64,000 nt of DNA from Tannerellaceae bacterium. Lineage in GTDB: Bacteria > Bacteroidota > Bacteroidia > Bacteroidales > Tannerellaceae. Location of the stretch: assembly GCA_021201295.1 (NCBI GenBank), contig JAJQFE010000003.1, positions 108,607-172,606 of the forward strand. Reading direction: 5' to 3'. Below are positions 16,746 to 26,120 of this stretch, one piece after another. The first letter of the stretch is position 1; each line of letters starts with the position of its first letter. The translations under genes were made by a program, and so were the position numbers. Under the pieces are notes generated by a model, which saw only the letters and a program-made list of their open reading frames with translations, did no database searches and was not told the origin of the DNA.

Positions 16746-17651
16746 ATGCAAAACAGACGTGACTTTTTAAAGCGAGCTTCTCTTATGCTTGCCGGAGGTG
16801 CAGTATTACCTCAATTATTAACTTCCTGCGGTGGTGGCAGTACCAGTGGCGCTGCGGCAACAACATCTGCAACAACAAAAAATATTGGCTTACAGTTGTA
16901 CTCTTTGAGAGATATGGTAAAAGAGGATGGTATCCAGAAAACATTGGAAGTAGTTTCTAAAATGGGTTATAAGAATCTGGAAGCTGCCAGCTATGATAAT
17001 GGTAAGATCTATGGTTTAGCTCCTGCCGAATTCAAGAAAATAGTGAATGATCTGGGGATGAAATGTAGCAGTTCTCACTTGGGCCAGGCTTTCTCCAAAG
17101 ATAAAGAAGCGGAAGTCATGTCCTGGTGGGATCAGGCTATTGATGCACATAATGAATTAGGTGTTAAATATATGGTGCAGCCATTTATGCCTGTGAATGA
17201 TCAGACCACTTTGGACGACCTGAAAATGTATTGTGACTATTTCAATACAGTAGGTTACAAAACGGCAGCGGCAAGTATCCAGTTTGGTTATCACAACCAC
17301 GACTTTGAATTCCGTAAGATTGACGAAATCACTATCTATGATTACCTGTTGGACAATGTAAGTCCTAACCACGTATTCTTCCAGATGGACGTATATTGGG
17401 TGACTATGGGGGGTGGTGACCCGGTTGCTTATCTGAAAGAGCGTCCCAGCCAGTTTAAGACAATCCATATTAAGGATGATAAAGAAATTGGTGCCAGTGG
17501 GAAAATGAACTTTGAACCGATCTTCAACCAGATGTATGAAAACAACATCAAAGACTGGTATGTGGAAGTGGAACAATATACTAAAAATGATCCGGAAGCC
17601 AGTGTACAGGAAAGCTTTGACTACCTGAACAATGCTCCTTATGTGAAATAA
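16746..17651 (+). CDS. Sugar phosphate isomerase/epimerase (xylose isomerase-like TIM barrel), exported
   Basis: The 301-residue protein starts with a twin-arginine type motif (RRDFLKRAS) and a lipobox-like LLTSCGGG, so it is exported and perhaps lipid-anchored. The remainder is an AP-endonuclease-2/xylose isomerase-like TIM barrel: NIGLQLYSLRDMV near 46, YHNHDFEF near 182-189, FQMDVYWVTMGG, IHIKDD and YVEVEQY carry the histidines, aspartates and glutamates that bind the metal. Relatives take part in 3-keto-sugar and inositol metabolism. The divergent DUF1080 lipoprotein suggests joint action on keto-glycosides; that is inference. Confidence 0.88.
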   Translation: MQNRRDFLKRASLMLAGGAVLPQLLTSCGGGSTSGAAATTSATTKNIGLQLYSLRDMVKEDGIQKTLEVVSKMGYKNLEAASYDNGKIYGLAPAEFKKIVNDLGMKCSSSHLGQAFSKDKEAEVMSWWDQAIDAHNELGVKYMVQPFMPVNDQTTLDDLKMYCDYFNTVGYKTAAASIQFGYHNHDFEFRKIDEITIYDYLLDNVSPNHVFFQMDVYWVTMGGGDPVAYLKERPSQFKTIHIKDDKEIGASGKMNFEPIFNQMYENNIKDWYVEVEQYTKNDPEASVQESFDYLNNAPYVK

Positions 17652-17672
17652 TACTTTGATATGGTATATCAG

Positions 17673-17704
17673 AAAAAAGACTATCCACACGGATAGTCTT
17701 TTTT
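17673..17704. terminator. Bidirectional terminator
   Basis: AAAAAAGACTATCC and GGATAGTCTTTTTT form a perfect 14-base-pair stem with a 4-base loop, between convergent genes. It reaches the stop codon of the HAD gene. Confidence 0.92.
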
Positions 17705-18494
17705 ATTTATGTAGTTCTATCCACAGTTTCTGTTTCTGCTCTTCCTGGTTCCGGTTAAGGGTGGCACTAAAGCTGTTTTCCATGATCTTTTTCCAATCCT
17801 TTGCCAGACTATTCATATCCGGATACAGGAGGTCTGCTCCTGCTTCTGTTAATACCTGGTCGGGTAGGGGACCTGTATTGACTGCAATCGTAAAGATCCC
17901 GGCCGCGGCTCCTGACTGTACTCCCATCGGGGCGTTTTCTATAATGATTGCTTCATTTTTTTGTACCCCTGCTTTTTCGAGTCCCATCAGGTAGGGTTCC
18001 GGATGGGGCTTGCCATATGTCACATCGTAGGCGGTCACCATCTTTGCGCGGATGAAACAGCCGGGATAGCTGTGGTTGAGTTTATCAATCAGGCTTAACT
18101 GGCCGGAACCTGTGACCACTAAGGTTTGTAACCCGTAGCCTTTTACCTGTTCCAGCACTTCTCTGGCTCCGGTCATGGGCTGTCCGTCATTATACTGATT
18201 GAACAGAGCTGCTTTCTGTGCGTATATATGTTCTTTCTCTTCAACAGTGGCTGTCCGGCCGAAGCTCCGTTGAAACAGCTCGTCGATGGTACTATGGCCC
18301 GTGCGTCCTTCAAACATATAATAGTCCTCCGGAACAGACACTAACTGGTGTCGGGTGGCTATCTCATGCCAGGAGCGGGCATGGAAACGCATGGAATCAT
18401 ATAGGACTCCGTCCATATCGAATAGTACGGCTTTAGGGGAAAAAGTTGTCTGCCGGGTCCGTTCCAGATACCGGGCGATGGCCTGTTGGATCAT
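17703..18494 (-). CDS. HAD-family phosphatase (beta-phosphoglucomutase-like)
   Basis: The 263-residue HAD hydrolase has motif I FDMDGVLYDS (nucleophile and acid/base aspartates), motif II VVTGSG, a motif III lysine in YGKPHPEPY, and motif IV IIIENAPMGVQSGAAAG. A helical cap domain after motif I gives the beta-phosphoglucomutase/phosphatase type; the exact sugar phosphate is unknown. The start is taken at ATG 18494 because the -7 element at 18520-18527 lies just upstream. A longer frame would run back through the pgi terminator. Confidence 0.9.
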   Translation of the reverse strand: MIQQAIARYLERTRQTTFSPKAVLFDMDGVLYDSMRFHARSWHEIATRHQLVSVPEDYYMFEGRTGHSTIDELFQRSFGRTATVEEKEHIYAQKAALFNQYNDGQPMTGAREVLEQVKGYGLQTLVVTGSGQLSLIDKLNHSYPGCFIRAKMVTAYDVTYGKPHPEPYLMGLEKAGVQKNEAIIIENAPMGVQSGAAAGIFTIAVNTGPLPDQVLTEAGADLLYPDMNSLAKDWKKIMENSFSATLNRNQEEQKQKLWIELHK

Positions 18495-18519
18495 TTTTCT
18501 TCTCACTTTGTAATCACTG

Positions 18520-18527
18520 CAAAGGTA
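18520..18527 (-). promoter_or_regulatory. Bacteroidota -7 element of the HAD gene
   Basis: The minus strand reads TACCTTTG. It sits between the pgi terminator and the HAD start and fixes that start codon. Confidence 0.6.
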
Positions 18528-18567
18528 TAACAAAACAGAAGGGAATCCAATGGAACGGGAAAAATAA

Positions 18568-18597
18568 AAGGGTCGCCACACGGAGGTGACAACCCTT
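18568..18597 (-). terminator. Terminator of pgi
   Basis: AAGGGT and ACCCTT bracket an imperfect stem (10 of 12 pairs). On the minus strand it is followed by a T-rich tract (TTTTATTTTT). Confidence 0.75.
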
Positions 18598-18631
18598 TCG
18601 GAGATATGATCATTCAAATAATAAACATGAA

Positions 18632-19975
18632 TCACAAACGGGCTTTGATCGCTTCGCTTTCTTTTTCGTAGCCTGGTTTGTCCAGCAATGCGAACATATT
18701 CTTTTTGTAGGCTTCTACTCCCGGCTGGTCAAATGGGTTTACTTCTAATATATAGCCACTGATGCCACAGGCTCTTTCGAAGAAGTAGAATAACTGTCCG
18801 ATATAGTAGGCACTGACTTCCGGTATGGTGATCTTAATATTGGGCACTCCTCCGTCTACGTGTGCCAACTGAGTTCCTAATTCCGCCATTTTGTTCACTT
18901 CGTCCACATGTTTTCCTGCCAGGAAGTTCAGCCCATCTAAGTCTGCTTCGTCGGCAGGTACCAATACGCTGTGGTCTGGTTTCTCCACCGAGATCACCGT
19001 TTCAAAAATGATCCGTTCACCTTCCTGGATCCATTGTCCCATCGAGTGCAGGTCGGTAGTCAGGTCTACGGATGCAGGGAAAATCCCTTTATTTTCTTTT
19101 CCTTCACTTTCACCATATAGTTGTTTCCACCATTCTCCGATATAATGCAATTTGGGATGGAAATTGGCTAAAATTTCTATTTTTTTACCGCTCTTATACA
19201 ATTCGTTGCGTACGGCTGCATAGATGGTGGCGATATTATCAGCAAAAGGCACCTCTGTTCCGGTTGCCTTTTCCATAGAAACGGCTCCGTCGATCAGGTC
19301 ACGGATGTTAATGCCTGCTACTGCAATAGGTAACAGACCTACCGGAGTCAATACTGAGAAACGGCCTCCTACATTGTCCGGAATGACAAATGTTTTGTAG
19401 CCTTCCTGGGTGGCCAGGGTCCGTAGTGCTCCTTTTTTTGTATCTGTAATGGCTACGATCCGGTGTTTGGCTTCTTCTTTTCCGACTGCGTCTTCCAACT
19501 GTTTTTTCAGGATGCGGAAGGCTAAAGCGGGTTCGGTGGTAGTCCCTGATTTAGAGATATTGATGATACCGAATTGTTTGTATTTCAACACTTCAGTCAG
19601 TTCATACAGATAGTCTTCCCCGATGTTATGCCCTGCATACAGGATCACCGGGTTTTTCCGTTCTTTCAGTAATAGGTCAAAGCTGTTATTCAGGGCTTCC
19701 AGCACTGCTTTGGCTCCCAGGTAGCTTCCTCCGATACCAATGGCTACCACTACTTCACATTTGGAGCGAAGCACATGTGCTGTTTCTTCGATTTCAGCGA
19801 TCTCAGCTTCTGTGATAGAAGAAGGAAGGTGTAACCAACCCAGGAAGTCATTCCCTGCGCCATTCCCATTTTGCAATGTGGCATTACATGCTTCGGCTTT
19901 TCCGGCCTGAGCGTATACCTGCTCTTTTGTAACAGCGCCTAACGTCTTGTTAATGTCTAATGTGATATTCTTCAT
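18632..19975 (-). CDS. pgi: Glucose-6-phosphate isomerase
   Basis: The 447-residue enzyme is the short PGI type common in Bacteroidetes and Firmicutes. It carries [18 protein letters not shown] near 80-97, the phosphate-binding [16 protein letters not shown] near 138-153, and the glutamate region [20 protein letters not shown]. It interconverts glucose-6-phosphate and fructose-6-phosphate. It lies downstream of lysS and gpsA on the same strand. No -7 box was seen in the 129-base gap, which instead holds a dispersed repeat, so it may be transcribed from upstream. Confidence 0.97.
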   Translation of the reverse strand: MKNITLDINKTLGAVTKEQVYAQAGKAEACNATLQNGNGAGNDFLGWLHLPSSITEAEIAEIEETAHVLRSKCEVVVAIGIGGSYLGAKAVLEALNNSFDLLLKERKNPVILYAGHNIGEDYLYELTEVLKYKQFGIINISKSGTTTEPALAFRILKKQLEDAVGKEEAKHRIVAITDTKKGALRTLATQEGYKTFVIPDNVGGRFSVLTPVGLLPIAVAGINIRDLIDGAVSMEKATGTEVPFADNIATIYAAVRNELYKSGKKIEILANFHPKLHYIGEWWKQLYGESEGKENKGIFPASVDLTTDLHSMGQWIQEGERIIFETVISVEKPDHSVLVPADEADLDGLNFLAGKHVDEVNKMAELGTQLAHVDGGVPNIKITIPEVSAYYIGQLFYFFERACGISGYILEVNPFDQPGVEAYKKNMFALLDKPGYEKESEAIKARL

Positions 19976-19997
19976 ATTCTTTTCTTTTTAGGTAGTT

Positions 19998-20085
19998 AGT
20001 AGTCAGGAGTTAAAGGAGTTACCAGTCGCTTTGCTCCTTAGTAGTTAAGTAGATTACTCCTTTAATTCCTTAACTCCTGACTACT
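19998..20085 (+). repeat. Dispersed intergenic repeat, copy B (hairpin-forming)
   Basis: The outer arms form an inverted repeat: AGTAGTCAGGAGTTAA at 19998-20013 pairs with TTAACTCCTGACTACT ending at 20085, and AGGAGT/ACTCCT continue inward. The core (20005-20057) matches the minus strand of 10656-10708. It lies between gpsA and pgi. Confidence 0.7.
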
Positions 20086-20104
20086 TTCTACTATTTTTTC
20101 TTTT

Positions 20105-21100
20105 TTACTTAAACGTTTCCGTTAGTTTTTTTACCAGGGTGACGGGTGATTTCCTTTCGTAGAGGATTTCATATAATGCATTTAAAATAGGCATGTCCAC
20201 CTGATACTTTTCATTGATCTCATGGATACATTTAGTCCCGTAATATCCTTCTGCGATCATTTCCATTTCTATCTGGGCGGTTTTTACCGAATATCCTTTC
20301 CCGATCATAGTCCCGAATATGCGGTTCCGGCTGAATCGTGAATAGGCGGTTACTAACAGGTCTCCTAAATAGACTGAAGCTGTGATATCCCTTTCTACCG
20401 GATGGACTGCTTCGATGAACCTGCGCATTTCTTCGATTGCATTACAGATCAGTACAGCCTGAAAATTATCACCGTATTTCATGCCGTGGCAAATTCCGGC
20501 TACAATGGAATAAACATTTTTCAGTACGGCGACATATTCAATTCCGGTCACATCATTGCTGTAGGAATTTTTCAGATACTGGTTCCTGAATACATTAGAA
20601 ACAGCATTCAGGTTCTCATTGTTTATACAGCCTAATGTAATATAGGAAAGGCGCTCAAAAGTGATCTCTTCCGCATGGCAGGGTCCTCCTAAAATAGCTA
20701 TATGGCTTTCCGGCACTCCGTACTTTTGTGCAAAATAGTCTGTGATCAACACATTTTCATCCGGAACCAGTCCTTTAATGGCGGAGATTACAAATTTATT
20801 TTCAAAAGAGGTGTTTACCTTTTCCATATGTTGTTTGAAAAAGGGGGACGGAGTGGCAAAGATCAGGGTATCCGAATGATCTATCGCCTCGTTAATATCA
20901 GCGTAAAAATTTATTTTTTCGGTATCAAAGCGAACACTGGTCAGGTAATTAGGATTATGTTTCAATTGCCTGAATTCCTCTATGCTTTCCGGTTTCCGCA
21001 TATACCAGTTGATACTATCTTGTGTAGATAGTACTATTTTGGCCAGAGCAGTAGCCCAGCTACCACCACCCATAATAGCAATCTTTCCTGGCAAATTCAT
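20105..21100 (-). CDS. gpsA: NAD(P)-dependent glycerol-3-phosphate dehydrogenase
   Basis: The 331-residue enzyme makes sn-glycerol-3-phosphate for phospholipid synthesis. The dinucleotide-binding motif is IAIMGGGSWATALAK (glycines 11-13). The catalytic lysine motif VAVLKNVYSIVAGI and the GPCHAEE segment are present, along with the helical C-terminal domain. It starts 3 bases after the lysS stop, so the two are co-transcribed. Confidence 0.97.
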   Translation of the reverse strand: MNLPGKIAIMGGGSWATALAKIVLSTQDSINWYMRKPESIEEFRQLKHNPNYLTSVRFDTEKINFYADINEAIDHSDTLIFATPSPFFKQHMEKVNTSFENKFVISAIKGLVPDENVLITDYFAQKYGVPESHIAILGGPCHAEEITFERLSYITLGCINNENLNAVSNVFRNQYLKNSYSNDVTGIEYVAVLKNVYSIVAGICHGMKYGDNFQAVLICNAIEEMRRFIEAVHPVERDITASVYLGDLLVTAYSRFSRNRIFGTMIGKGYSVKTAQIEMEMIAEGYYGTKCIHEINEKYQVDMPILNALYEILYERKSPVTLVKKLTETFK

Positions 21101-21103
21101 GGT

Positions 21104-22840
21104 TTATCCCTGTTTTCCGGCGTTTGCTACCCAGCTTTCTACAGTCTCCGCTGCCGGATTCCGAAGATCTAATATATGTTTTTTATTTAATTCCCACAAC
21201 TCTTGTCTCAGTTTGTTCGGATTGGCTTCTGCCAGCGCATCTACAGTCAGATAACCTGCTTTCTGGATAACAGGTACCCAGGCTTCTTCTATGCCTAAAG
21301 CGGTATATTTTTCCGGTGCGTCTTTCTTTGCGGATTTCTCCGGACGCATCTGGGGGAATAATAAGACTTCCTGGATGCTTTCCTGTCCGGTCAGTGACAT
21401 AACCAACCGGTCCATCCCGATCCCCATTCCACTGGTAGGGGGCATGCCATATTCCAGTGCGCGGAGGAAATCATAGTCGATAAACATAGCTTCATCATCT
21501 CCCTTTTTACTCAGGCGTAGCTGGTCTTCAAAACGTTCACGCTGATCGAACGGATCATTTAATTCCGAATAGGCATTGGCAATCTCTTTACCGTTGACCA
21601 TCAATTCAAACCGTTCAGTCAGTTCCGGATTGTTCCGGTGCTTTTTGGTCAGCGGGGACATTTCGATCGGATAGTCTGTAATAAAGGTAGGTTGTATGTA
21701 ATTTCCTTCGCATTTATCACCGAAAATGGCATCAATCAGTTTGCCTTTCCCCATCGTTTCATCCTGCTCAACCCCTAACTGGTCACATACGTTGCGTAAT
21801 TGTTCTTCGTTCATACCGCTGATATCGATGCCTGTATGTTCTTTAATGGAATCGATCATGGTAATGCGTTTGTAAGGAGCTTTGAAATCAATTTCTTTGT
21901 CTCCGATCATGACTTTAGTTGTGCCATGTACATCCATACAGATCTTTTCCAGCATCTGTTCCGTAAAGTTCATCATCCAGTTGTAGTCTTTATAGGCTAC
22001 ATAAATCTCCATCACGGTGAATTCCGGATTATGGGTACGGTCCATCCCTTCATTACGGAAGTTCCGGCTGAACTCATATACTCCTTCAAAACCACCTACA
22101 ATCAGGCGTTTCAGGTAGAGTTCATTGGCAATACGGAGGTATAGGGGAATGTTTAATGCATTGTGGTGAGTAATAAACGGACGTGCGGTGGCGCCTCCGG
22201 GAATACTTTGCAGCACCGGGGTGTCCACTTCAATATATCCCCGTTCGTTAAAAAACTCACGCATGGAATTAAATATTTTAGTGCGTTTAATAAAAATATC
22301 TTTTACCTGGTCGTTGACGATCAGGTCTACATAGCGCTGACGATACCGTTGTTCCAGATCTGAAAAACCATCATATACCACACCCTCTTTCATTTTTACG
22401 ACCGGTAGCGGACGGAGGGATTTGGACAGGACAGTCAATTCTTCTGCATGGATAGATATTTCCCCCATCTGGGTCCGGAATACATATCCTTTGATCCCTA
22501 CATAGTCACCGATATCCAACAATTTCTTAAAAACTGTATTGTATAGCTCTTTATCTTCTCCGGGACACAGGTCATCCCGGGAGATATACACCTGAATCCT
22601 TCCTTCCGAATCCTGGAGTTCCATAAAAGAGGCTTTGCCCATAATGCGCCGGCTCATAATACGTCCGGCCACACATACGGTGCGGGGCGCTGCATCATCT
22701 TTAAAATTCTGTTTTATTTCTGTTGAATAAGCATTGGTTACATACTCGGCTGCGGGGTAGGGATCTATACCCAGTTGACGCATTTGTTCCAGACTCCTGC
22801 GTCTTATTATTTCCTGTTCGCTTAGTTCTAATAAATTCAT
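21104..22840 (-). CDS. lysS: Lysyl-tRNA synthetase, class II
   Basis: From ATG 22840 the enzyme has 578 residues and begins [20 protein letters not shown]. It has the N-terminal OB-fold anticodon-binding domain (about 50-160) and the class II core with motif 2 ([20 protein letters not shown]) and motif 3 ([14 protein letters not shown]). A C-terminal extension of about 70 residues ([20 protein letters not shown]) follows motif 3, as in other Bacteroidales LysS. An in-frame ATG at 22867 is unlikely because the promoter at 22870-22877 would place the transcript start downstream of it. Confidence 0.97.
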   Translation of the reverse strand: MNLLELSEQEIIRRRSLEQMRQLGIDPYPAAEYVTNAYSTEIKQNFKDDAAPRTVCVAGRIMSRRIMGKASFMELQDSEGRIQVYISRDDLCPGEDKELYNTVFKKLLDIGDYVGIKGYVFRTQMGEISIHAEELTVLSKSLRPLPVVKMKEGVVYDGFSDLEQRYRQRYVDLIVNDQVKDIFIKRTKIFNSMREFFNERGYIEVDTPVLQSIPGGATARPFITHHNALNIPLYLRIANELYLKRLIVGGFEGVYEFSRNFRNEGMDRTHNPEFTVMEIYVAYKDYNWMMNFTEQMLEKICMDVHGTTKVMIGDKEIDFKAPYKRITMIDSIKEHTGIDISGMNEEQLRNVCDQLGVEQDETMGKGKLIDAIFGDKCEGNYIQPTFITDYPIEMSPLTKKHRNNPELTERFELMVNGKEIANAYSELNDPFDQRERFEDQLRLSKKGDDEAMFIDYDFLRALEYGMPPTSGMGIGMDRLVMSLTGQESIQEVLLFPQMRPEKSAKKDAPEKYTALGIEEAWVPVIQKAGYLTVDALAEANPNKLRQELWELNKKHILDLRNPAAETVESWVANAGKQG

Positions 22841-22869
22841 TATGTGATTATATTTAGTATAATACATGG

Positions 22870-22877
22870 CAAAAGTA
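22870..22877 (-). promoter_or_regulatory. Bacteroidota -7 element of the lysS-gpsA operon
   Basis: The minus strand reads TACTTTTG, about 30 bases before ATG 22840. Confidence 0.6.
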
Positions 22878-22979
22878 CAAAATAATTGATAATTAACAAT
22901 TGGGAAAGGATAATTCAGGAGGATAACCCCTGATTTTTGAAAGGAGGCTATTCACAGGCTGCTATGGAATGTCATTTTT

Positions 22980-23990
22980 TTATTTTAATCCGGCTATCTT
23001 CCGCAAAGGTGGCCAGTTAAACCAGAGAATACATTGGGTCAGGTAGACGGGAAGGTACAGCCCTGCCAGGAGGGAAGCTATCCCACATAAAAGAATTACG
23101 GAAAGAGCGGAGCTCATGATCTGTTGATTGAATGTGATGAAAGCACCCTGGAAAAGACCTCCGAACAGATAGATCTGATAGTAATAGTAGCGGAAGCTGG
23201 AAAATAAATCCGGATGGCTCCTGGACAGGGCTATCGAAAACCAGACGGACAGGGCAATTCCGCACAAAGCATGTAATATCCCGGGGGCATCATACAGGCT
23301 TAGCAGAATGAAAACCGGAAGTAAGGCGGCCGGTACCCATCTGGATGTACCATAGGGTTGGGGTTGGTAAAAGGAAAACAGGACACCACTATAAAAATAG
23401 ATCAGGTAATGACCCACCCGGGAAAGGTCTAACCATAGGATATCTTCCGGCATGATGAAATGAATAACGGCAAATCCAACCCAAAAGAAAATCCGGGTGT
23501 ACCGGTTTTTTAATGCCAGTTGAAACAGGGGATAACATAGAAAGAAAATCAGAATGACATTCAGAAACCATAAGACATAGTAAGGGTTTTGCTGAGGATA
23601 TAAAAAATAGGTCAGGAAATTACCCGGCGATAACTCTATGGGCCTTTGCACATAGTTGTTTAATATTATTTTTATAAAAACACAGATCAGGGTAATGAAA
23701 AAATAGGGGTATCCTATGCGTGGCAGGCGGTCTTTTAAGGTAGAAAGATAGGAACTGCCTTTTTTAAGTTTGGTGTAATACAGGAGGTAACCGGAGATAA
23801 AGAAAAAGAGTGGCATGCGAAAACTAAATATCCGTATGAACACGGAGGCTACTTCTCCCACGACATTATCTTCATAAACAAAAGTGGAATGCATCATGAT
23901 TACCAGCAGTACTGCCCAGCCCCGCAGTATGGTGAGCCATAACTGGTGATCGGTTGGCTTTGGGGAAAGTGGAGTAAGAGGTGTGCTCAT
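22980..23990 (-). CDS. Acyltransferase family 3 membrane protein
   Basis: The 336-residue integral membrane protein has about ten hydrophobic segments and the acyltransferase-3 (OafA/WecH-like) start LTILRGWAVLLVIMMHSTF, with the conserved R and H. A second family region is FRMPLFFFISGYLLYY. Family members O-acetylate surface sugars from a cytoplasmic acyl donor; the substrate here is unknown. It is the last gene of the yicC-gmk-nadD run, 20 bases after nadD. Confidence 0.85.
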   Translation of the reverse strand: MSTPLTPLSPKPTDHQLWLTILRGWAVLLVIMMHSTFVYEDNVVGEVASVFIRIFSFRMPLFFFISGYLLYYTKLKKGSSYLSTLKDRLPRIGYPYFFITLICVFIKIILNNYVQRPIELSPGNFLTYFLYPQQNPYYVLWFLNVILIFFLCYPLFQLALKNRYTRIFFWVGFAVIHFIMPEDILWLDLSRVGHYLIYFYSGVLFSFYQPQPYGTSRWVPAALLPVFILLSLYDAPGILHALCGIALSVWFSIALSRSHPDLFSSFRYYYYQIYLFGGLFQGAFITFNQQIMSSALSVILLCGIASLLAGLYLPVYLTQCILWFNWPPLRKIAGLK

Positions 23991-24010
23991 AAACAGGTTA
24001 ATCCAAAAAA

Positions 24011-24583
24011 CTATTCCTTAGTGAAATAACGGATGAATGGATAAATACTTTCCGGTAGAAAAAACCGTACATCTTTCCCTTCCCAGAAGGATTCCCGGAT
24101 AAAAGTGGAAGAGATCTCTATCACGGGAGCTTCTACAGCCTGAATATCCGGATAGGTAAGCGGTATATCTATCGGGTAGCCTAAACGGGGATAGATCCGT
24201 ATGGGAAAGTTCTCTACTAGCGTATGATATTCTTTCCACCTTTCGATAGACACCCAGTTGTCCGCACCCATAATAAAATAAAAGTGATGGTCAGGATAAG
24301 TTGCCTGTAAAGCGGTAAGCGTATCAATGGTATAGGTGGGCTGTGGCAAATGAAATTCAAAGTCACTGGCCCGAAAAGCCGGATAATCTCCGATAGCCGT
24401 TTGCACCATTTTCAGGCGGAGTTGGTCATCCAGCAGTCCCTCTTTGCTTTTCAGTGGATTCTGAGGGGTTACTACAAACCAGATCTCATCCAGCTCTGTG
24501 TATTCACATACCCAGTTGGCTAATGCTAAATGCCCGATGTGGACCGGGTTGAAAGAGCCGGAAAAGATGCCTGTTTTTTTCAT
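24011..24583 (-). CDS. nadD: Nicotinate-nucleotide adenylyltransferase
   Basis: The 190-residue enzyme adenylates nicotinate mononucleotide in NAD synthesis. The nucleotidyltransferase motif [10 protein letters not shown] is at residues 9-18 and the second motif is ISSTFIRES near the C-terminus. The middle [14 protein letters not shown] is typical of NadD. The start overlaps the gmk stop by 4 bases, showing translational coupling. Confidence 0.96.
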   Translation of the reverse strand: MKKTGIFSGSFNPVHIGHLALANWVCEYTELDEIWFVVTPQNPLKSKEGLLDDQLRLKMVQTAIGDYPAFRASDFEFHLPQPTYTIDTLTALQATYPDHHFYFIMGADNWVSIERWKEYHTLVENFPIRIYPRLGYPIDIPLTYPDIQAVEAPVIEISSTFIRESFWEGKDVRFFLPESIYPFIRYFTKE

Positions 24584-25149
24584 ACCCTGGCAAGAAAATT
24601 TCTGACCACTTCTACTGTTTCCGCTTGTGCTGTTACCAGGTCATCATTCACAATGACCACATCAAACCGGGAGGCAAATCCCAGTTCAAACTCAGCTTTT
24701 GCGATCCGGCTTTCAATCACTTCCGGAGCGTCTGTTCCCCGTCCGGTCAGCCGTCTTCTTAATTCTTCTATGCCGGGAGGTTGTATAAAAATGGAAAGAG
24801 CCTGATCCCCATAGTAATTTTTGATATTGCATCCGCCTACCACATCCACATCGAAAATAACATGCTGTCCTTCATTCAGGATCCTCTCTACTTCACTTTT
24901 CAGGGTTCCGTAGTAGCGATCCGGATAGACTTCTTCATATTCCAGAAAATGTCCGGCTTCAATGCGTGTACGGAATTCTTCCGGAGTCAGAAAATAATAC
25001 TCCACTCCATGTTGCTCTGTTCCTCTCGGAGGACGGCTGGTCGCTGAAATGGAAAACCGGATGTCTAAATTTTGTGTTAACAGATAATTAACAATGGTAG
25101 ACTTTCCTGATCCTGACGGAGCAGAAAAGATAATTAACCTGCCTGCCAT
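24580..25149 (-). CDS. gmk: Guanylate kinase
   Basis: The 189-residue kinase converts GMP to GDP. The P-loop is [10 protein letters not shown] at 9-18. The GMP-binding segment [20 protein letters not shown] and the Walker B-like [10 protein letters not shown] are present. Length is normal. It lies between yicC (2-base gap) and nadD (4-base overlap). Confidence 0.97.
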   Translation of the reverse strand: MAGRLIIFSAPSGSGKSTIVNYLLTQNLDIRFSISATSRPPRGTEQHGVEYYFLTPEEFRTRIEAGHFLEYEEVYPDRYYGTLKSEVERILNEGQHVIFDVDVVGGCNIKNYYGDQALSIFIQPPGIEELRRRLTGRGTDAPEVIESRIAKAEFELGFASRFDVVIVNDDLVTAQAETVEVVRNFLARV

Positions 25150-25151
25150 TT

Positions 25152-26024
25152 TTATAAAACATTTAATATTTGTTCCTTGATCTGTTCCAGTTCGTCTTTC
25201 ATACGAACCACCACCTTTTGCATCTCGGCGTGGTTGCTTTTGGAACCGAGTGTATTGATTTCCCTTCCGATTTCCTGTACGATAAAACCTAATTTTTTCC
25301 CTTGTCCCTGCCCATTCTCCATAGTCTGGATAAAATATTTCAGGTGGTTATCGAGGCGGACCTTTTCTTCGTTTACATCCAGCTTTTCGATATAGTAGAT
25401 CATCTCCTGTTCAAAGCGGTTCTTATCGTAATCTTTCGCAGCTATTTTTTCCAGGTTCTCCATAATGCGGACTTTAATCCGTTCGATCCGCTCTCCTTCA
25501 TATTTTTCAATTTCATTCAGCAAAGTGGCAATGTTCTCAATTTTTTGTATAAACAGCTTTTGTAATATAGCTCCTTCCTGTTTACGAAATTCATGAATCT
25601 GGGCAATGGCCTGATGAATGGTCTGCTGGATGGTATTCCATTCATTTTCATCCGGCTCTGCAATCTTAGATTTAATCACTTCCGGCATACGTAGCAGAGT
25701 CTGGAACCAGTCTGCCGAAACAGCAATGCCCAGCTTGCCGGCTATTTCCTGAATTTGGTTGTAATAGTTTTCAATTGCCGCTACATTGATATATACCGGT
25801 GTTTCTTTACCTATATATTCGATAGCTATAGAGAATTCCACTTTTCCACGTTCCAATTCTTTCAGGAGCTGGCTTCGTATCAACATCTCCCTTTCTTTAT
25901 AGATCGAAGGAATACGGGTAGACAGGTCTAATTGTTTACTATTGAGTGCCTTTATTTCTACAGTTACTTTTTTTGTCAGTAGTTCGGCTGTAACCTTGCC
26001 GAAGCCTGTCATGGATTGTATCAT
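25152..26024 (-). CDS. YicC-family endoribonuclease
   Basis: The 290-residue protein begins MIQSMTGFGKVTAE and ends with the YicC/DUF1732 region (QEMIYYIEKLDVNEEKVRLD, HLKYF, GRKLGFIVQEIGRE-like, then NTLGSKSNHAEMQKVVVRMK). YicC proteins are endoribonucleases with a role in RNA turnover. It leads the operon with gmk, nadD and the acyltransferase; the yicC-gmk order is common in bacteria. Confidence 0.95.
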   Translation of the reverse strand: MIQSMTGFGKVTAELLTKKVTVEIKALNSKQLDLSTRIPSIYKEREMLIRSQLLKELERGKVEFSIAIEYIGKETPVYINVAAIENYYNQIQEIAGKLGIAVSADWFQTLLRMPEVIKSKIAEPDENEWNTIQQTIHQAIAQIHEFRKQEGAILQKLFIQKIENIATLLNEIEKYEGERIERIKVRIMENLEKIAAKDYDKNRFEQEMIYYIEKLDVNEEKVRLDNHLKYFIQTMENGQGQGKKLGFIVQEIGREINTLGSKSNHAEMQKVVVRMKDELEQIKEQILNVL

Positions 26025-26042
26025 CTAATTCTTAAGTTTTTG

Positions 26043-26050
26043 CAAAATTA
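26043..26050 (-). promoter_or_regulatory. Bacteroidota -7 element of the yicC-gmk-nadD operon
   Basis: The minus strand reads TAATTTTG, 19 bases before the yicC start. It is back to back with the tsaB promoter. Confidence 0.6.
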
Positions 26051-26066
26051 CTTTTTTATTTCAAGT

Positions 26067-26100
26067 TTTGCCGGCTATACAGTAGAAAAATGTACTTTTG
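26067..26100 (+). promoter_or_regulatory. Bacteroidota -33/-7 promoter of tsaB
   Basis: TTTG at 26067-26070 and TACTTTTG at 26093-26100 are separated by 22 bases, close to the usual Bacteroides spacing. The start codon is 21 bases downstream. Confidence 0.65.
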
Positions 26101-26120
26101 TGGTTTAAATCGTAGTATTT

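Noticed and set aside
18495..18635. A 47-residue N-terminal extension of the HAD phosphatase
   Set aside because: It would read through the pgi terminator and start upstream of the HAD promoter.
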